A stretch of 8,631 bases of DNA from Deinococcus sp. (GTDB lineage: Bacteria; Deinococcota; Deinococci; Deinococcales; Deinococcaceae), in assembly GCF_018260405.1 (NCBI RefSeq), contig NZ_JAGLBG010000092.1, positions 1 through 8,631 of the forward strand, written 5' to 3'. Positions 7,067-8,631 of this stretch are shown here, in pieces. The notes below the pieces were generated by a model. That model was given only the letters and a program-made list of their open reading frames with translations. It ran no database searches and had not been told where the DNA came from. Within the stretch, counting starts at the first letter, position 1. Each line of letters begins with the position of its first letter. A program made the position numbers and the translations under genes.

Positions 7067-7918
7067 TCAGCCGTTCAGCCGCACTTCCCCGACCTTCGCC
7101 AGCATCCGGAACGTTTGAAATAAGTGATAGGCATTGGGGCTTTCCCAGCCCACCGTGATGTTATCGATCCGGGTGATGCCGGGCACCCGCTCACAGGCAT
7201 CGGCGCGGGCCTCATGGTCGAAGGTCAGCTGACAGGCGGCGGGCCAGCGCGTCGTGTACGGCACGGCTTTTTTGGCGGCCATGACCGCCTTCTCAGCCCG
7301 TTGGCGAATCTGGCGCTGAGCCTCACGCGGGTGCAGGTGCACGGCGGCAAAGCTGCTGAGGCCCTCCTTGACGCTAACGCACACGACCTGCTCGCCCAAT
7401 TCCTGCCTGATCTCGGCCATCGCCACGTCGTCGCCACTGGCAAACACCACTGGTACGCCGTAATGTCCGGCCAGCAGCGCATTGAGGCCGTATTCGCCGG
7501 TGTCTACGCCGTTAATTCGCATGTTCCTGACCGCGCCGTTCCAGGTGTGCGCCAGCGGGCCGCGCATACTTCCGGCGCGGGCGTGGTAGCCCACGAACAG
7601 CAGTGCCCCCACGCCCGGATGCTGCACGCCTTCGACCATGCTCAGGGGCTTGTCGTTGCCACTGGTAAATGTCACGCCGTCGGGCAGCAGTTCGGGAATC
7701 AGGTTTCGCATGGTGTCGTGGCTGTCGTTGACCAGCACCTCGGTGGCCCCGCCTGCCAGCGCACCCTCAGCGGCGGCGGCGGCTTCTAGCGTCATGCGCT
7801 CACGAGCCGCCTGATATTCGGTGCCGTTGACCAGTCCCCCGAACTCGGGCGGGCTGACCTGCACCCACGATGCCACGCCGCACACGCCTTCCATATCTAC
7901 ACTGATAACCACTTTCAT
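7067..7918 (-). CDS. dppA: D-aminopeptidase, peptidase family M55 (DppA-like)
   Basis: 283 residues, typical for the family (about 270-280). M55 enzymes are zinc peptidases forming large cytosolic rings; B. subtilis DppA releases D-alanine from D-Ala dipeptides. Seen: SVDMEGVCGV at 6-15 is the signature, with Asp8 and Glu10 as zinc ligands; His67 in VNDSHDTMRN, His112 in VGYHARAG, His124 in LAHTWNG, and Glu142 in DTGEYGLNA complete the expected site. There is no signal peptide, so it should be cytosolic. The role may be recycling D-amino-acid peptides from cell-wall turnover. No peptide-transporter (dpp) genes are adjacent, unlike in Bacillus, so it is transcribed alone here. It starts at ATG 7918, six bases after TAAGCT, leaderless. 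The rpsT terminator lies just upstream, and no clear terminator follows the gene. Confidence 0.9.
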   Translation of the reverse strand: MKVVISVDMEGVCGVASWVQVSPPEFGGLVNGTEYQAARERMTLEAAAAAEGALAGGATEVLVNDSHDTMRNLIPELLPDGVTFTSGNDKPLSMVEGVQHPGVGALLFVGYHARAGSMRGPLAHTWNGAVRNMRINGVDTGEYGLNALLAGHYGVPVVFASGDDVAMAEIRQELGEQVVCVSVKEGLSSFAAVHLHPREAQRQIRQRAEKAVMAAKKAVPYTTRWPAACQLTFDHEARADACERVPGITRIDNITVGWESPNAYHLFQTFRMLAKVGEVRLNG

Positions 7919-7924
7919 GCCCCC

Positions 7925-7930
7925 AGCTTA
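7925..7930 (-). promoter_or_regulatory. -10 box TAAGCT of the dppA-like gene, leaderless type
   Basis: TAAGCT (extended as ATATAAGCT), six bases GGGGGC, then ATG 7918 on the minus strand. The hexamer and distance are identical to those before the carbon-nitrogen hydrolase gene. It starts 22 bases after the rpsT terminator's T tract. Confidence 0.6.
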
Positions 7931-7951
7931 TATGCCGGGCCAGACTGCCAC

Positions 7952-7977
7952 AAAAAAGACCGCCCCGAAAGGCGGCC
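7952..7977 (-). terminator. Rho-independent terminator of rpsT
   Basis: On the minus strand GGCCGCC, loop TTTCGG, GGCGGTC, then TTTTTT. The 7-bp stem has one G-T pair. It lies 25 bases after the rpsT stop codon and separates rpsT from the dppA-like gene. Confidence 0.88.
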
Positions 7978-8002
7978 TCCGTGCAGACTGCGTGTTAAAG
8001 CT

Positions 8003-8278
8003 TTAGCCCTGCTGGGCAGCCTTGGCCTTGTTGATGGCCTTGGCGAGGCGGCTCTTTTTGCGGGCCGCAGCGTTCTTGTGCAGGGTGCTGCCCTTGGCGG
8101 CCTTGTCGATCAGGCTCTCGGCCTTGCTCTGAGCAGCGGCGACATCGGCGCCAGCCGTCACAGACTCGAGGGCCTTTTTGGTAAAGGTCTTGATGGTGCT
8201 CTTGCGGCTGCGGTTGAGCATACGGCGCTTGAGGCTCTGGCGGTGGCGCTTCTGGGCGGACTTGTGACGTAAAGCCAT
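8003..8278 (-). CDS. rpsT: 30S ribosomal protein S20
   Basis: 91 residues, the normal length for S20 (about 85-90). It binds 16S rRNA early in assembly of the small subunit. Seen: the typical start MALRHKSAQKRHRQSLKRR, then NRSRKSTIKTFTKKAL, and the conserved C-terminal part GSTLHKNAAARKKSRLAKAI. It is very basic and all-helical. The start is ATG 8278, chosen because it gives the family N-terminus and has AAGGAG at 8291-8286 with 7-base spacing. An upstream extension of the frame to 8473 exists but is not S20-like. Unlike its neighbours the gene has a classical ribosome binding site and a leader of about 170 bases. It ends in TAA followed by a strong terminator, so it is monocistronic. Confidence 0.97.
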   Translation of the reverse strand: MALRHKSAQKRHRQSLKRRMLNRSRKSTIKTFTKKALESVTAGADVAAAQSKAESLIDKAAKGSTLHKNAAARKKSRLAKAINKAKAAQQG

Positions 8279-8447
8279 GTTCTTTCTCCTTGGTTCTCCC
8301 ACTGCGGCCTTCTGCCGTGCGGGGCGGTTCCCACCTGCAACGGGCGCAGGTTTCTGGACGGGAACGCGATGCGTCGGGGGGCCTTGTAGGTACGCCTTCC
8401 CGCGCGGGCAGCCCGGAGGCTGGTCTGCCTCTATGTCCAGAGGCAAC
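8279..8447 (-). promoter_or_regulatory. Long structured 5' leader of rpsT, candidate autoregulatory region
   Basis: Between the predicted transcription start (about 8447) and the ATG there are about 170 bases without a gene. It holds hairpins GCCTCT/AGAGGC (arms 8427-8432 and 8439-8444), ACCTGC/GCAGGT (8333-8338 and 8346-8351) and a CCCGCGCGGG palindrome near 8400. S20 is known to limit its own translation in E. coli. A similar role here is inference. Confidence 0.45.
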
Positions 8448-8453
8448 TTTGAC

Positions 8454-8483
8454 AGTATGCCCCCTTTGACCAACCAGGGTCAA
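8454..8483 (-). promoter_or_regulatory. rpsT promoter
   Basis: On the minus strand TTGACC (8483-8478), an 18-base spacer, and CATACT (8459-8454). Both boxes are close to the sigma-70 consensus. The start of transcription would be near 8447, giving the long leader. Confidence 0.7.
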
Positions 8484-8503
8484 GGTGCGCCGAACCGGGA
8501 GGG

Positions 8504-8509
8504 CATACT
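8504..8509 (+). promoter_or_regulatory. -10 box CATACT of the recX-like gene
   Basis: CATACT, seven bases GGGAGGC, then ATG 8517. A GGAGG is only one base from the ATG, too close to work as a ribosome binding site, so a leaderless transcript is more likely. No well-placed -35 is seen; the plus-strand TTGACC at 8466 is 32 bases away. Confidence 0.45.
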
Positions 8510-8516
8510 GGGAGGC

Positions 8517-8631
8517 ATGACCCGCCCACGTTTCAAGCGCTCCAGCCAGCCAGAGGAACCCGCCACCGCCGCGCCGCGCCGCGCCAAAACCGCCGAGGAA
8601 CAGCGCGATGATCTGCTCGGTTACGCCTTCC
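8517..8631 (+). CDS. recX: Probable N-terminus of RecX-type regulatory protein, partial at right edge
   Basis: 38 codons are visible before the window ends. Residues 1-24 are basic, Pro- and Ala-rich and look disordered (MTRPRFKRSSQPEEP...). Then comes TAEEQRDDLLGYAF, resembling the first helix of RecX repeats in Deinococcus (EEQRxALLxYAFRAL). RecX binds RecA filaments and modulates recombination. The call rests on one short segment and memory of the family, so an unrelated protein is possible. It is divergent from rpsT, sharing a 238-bp region with mirrored promoters. Confidence 0.45.
   Translation, partial: MTRPRFKRSSQPEEPATAAPRRAKTAEEQRDDLLGYAF

Larger units (their letters stand above)
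8453..8510. promoter_or_regulatory. Nested inverted repeats between the divergent rpsT and recX-like promoters
   Basis: Outer arms CAGTATGCCC (8453-8462) and GGGCATACTG (8501-8510) are perfectly inverted and contain the CATACT -10 box on each strand. Inner arms CTTTGACC (8464-8471) and GGTCAAGG (8478-8485) match at 7 of 8 positions. The arrangement could be an operator or simply mirrored promoters. Confidence 0.6.

Noticed and set aside
8453..8510. Radiation/desiccation response motif (RDRM) controlling recX
   Set aside because: The arms lie about 40 bases apart and do not fit the compact TTATG...CATAA type palindrome.

Overview
The window looks like a chromosomal segment of a Deinococcus-type bacterium. 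The evidence is the high GC of most genes and the promoter layout: in five or more genes a -10 box of form TANNNT sits only 5-6 bases before the ATG, with no Shine-Dalgarno sequence, which is the leaderless-mRNA style known from Deinococcus. A CoaBC fusion, an M55 D-aminopeptidase and a GC-rich rpsT fit this. Genus assignment is inference; no 16S gene is present.

Left part (1-2086): two tandem minus-strand SGNH-hydrolase genes. The downstream one runs off the left edge and seems to carry a one-base frameshift near 75-90. The upstream one survives only as a 65-codon C-terminal stub. The stub is cut at about 893-900, where DNA of visibly lower GC begins. That insert starts with a long inverted repeat and carries three overlapping small plus-strand genes of unknown function. 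The third has an in-frame TGA followed by 48 more coding-like codons. This resembles a decayed phage or mobile-element remnant.

Middle (2087-3771): a minus-strand tRNA operon, tRNA-Ser(UGA), tRNA-Ser(GCU), tRNA-Arg(ACG), with a near-consensus sigma-70 promoter and a strong terminator. The promoter's -35 box overlaps the stop codon of a carbon-nitrogen hydrolase gene. That enzyme keeps the Glu and Lys of its triad but has Ser in place of the catalytic Cys, and has a C-terminal membrane helix.

Centre (3772-7066): a 141-bp repeat occurs twice (3986-4126 and 6698-6838; about 84% identity, no gaps, same orientation), bracketing three genes: a putative winged-helix protein, coaBC (coenzyme A synthesis) and a small convergent outer-membrane-type protein. 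A 39-bp tandem repeat and two smaller repeat relics fill the other gaps.

Right part (7067-8631): a dppA-like D-aminopeptidase gene, then rpsT (ribosomal protein S20) with a clear terminator and a long structured leader, both on the minus strand. A divergent plus-strand gene, probably recX, starts at 8517. Its promoter and that of rpsT are arranged in nested inverted repeats.

Most conserved genes here appear to be transcribed singly from their own leaderless promoters. rpsT is the exception, with a classical leader and ribosome binding site.
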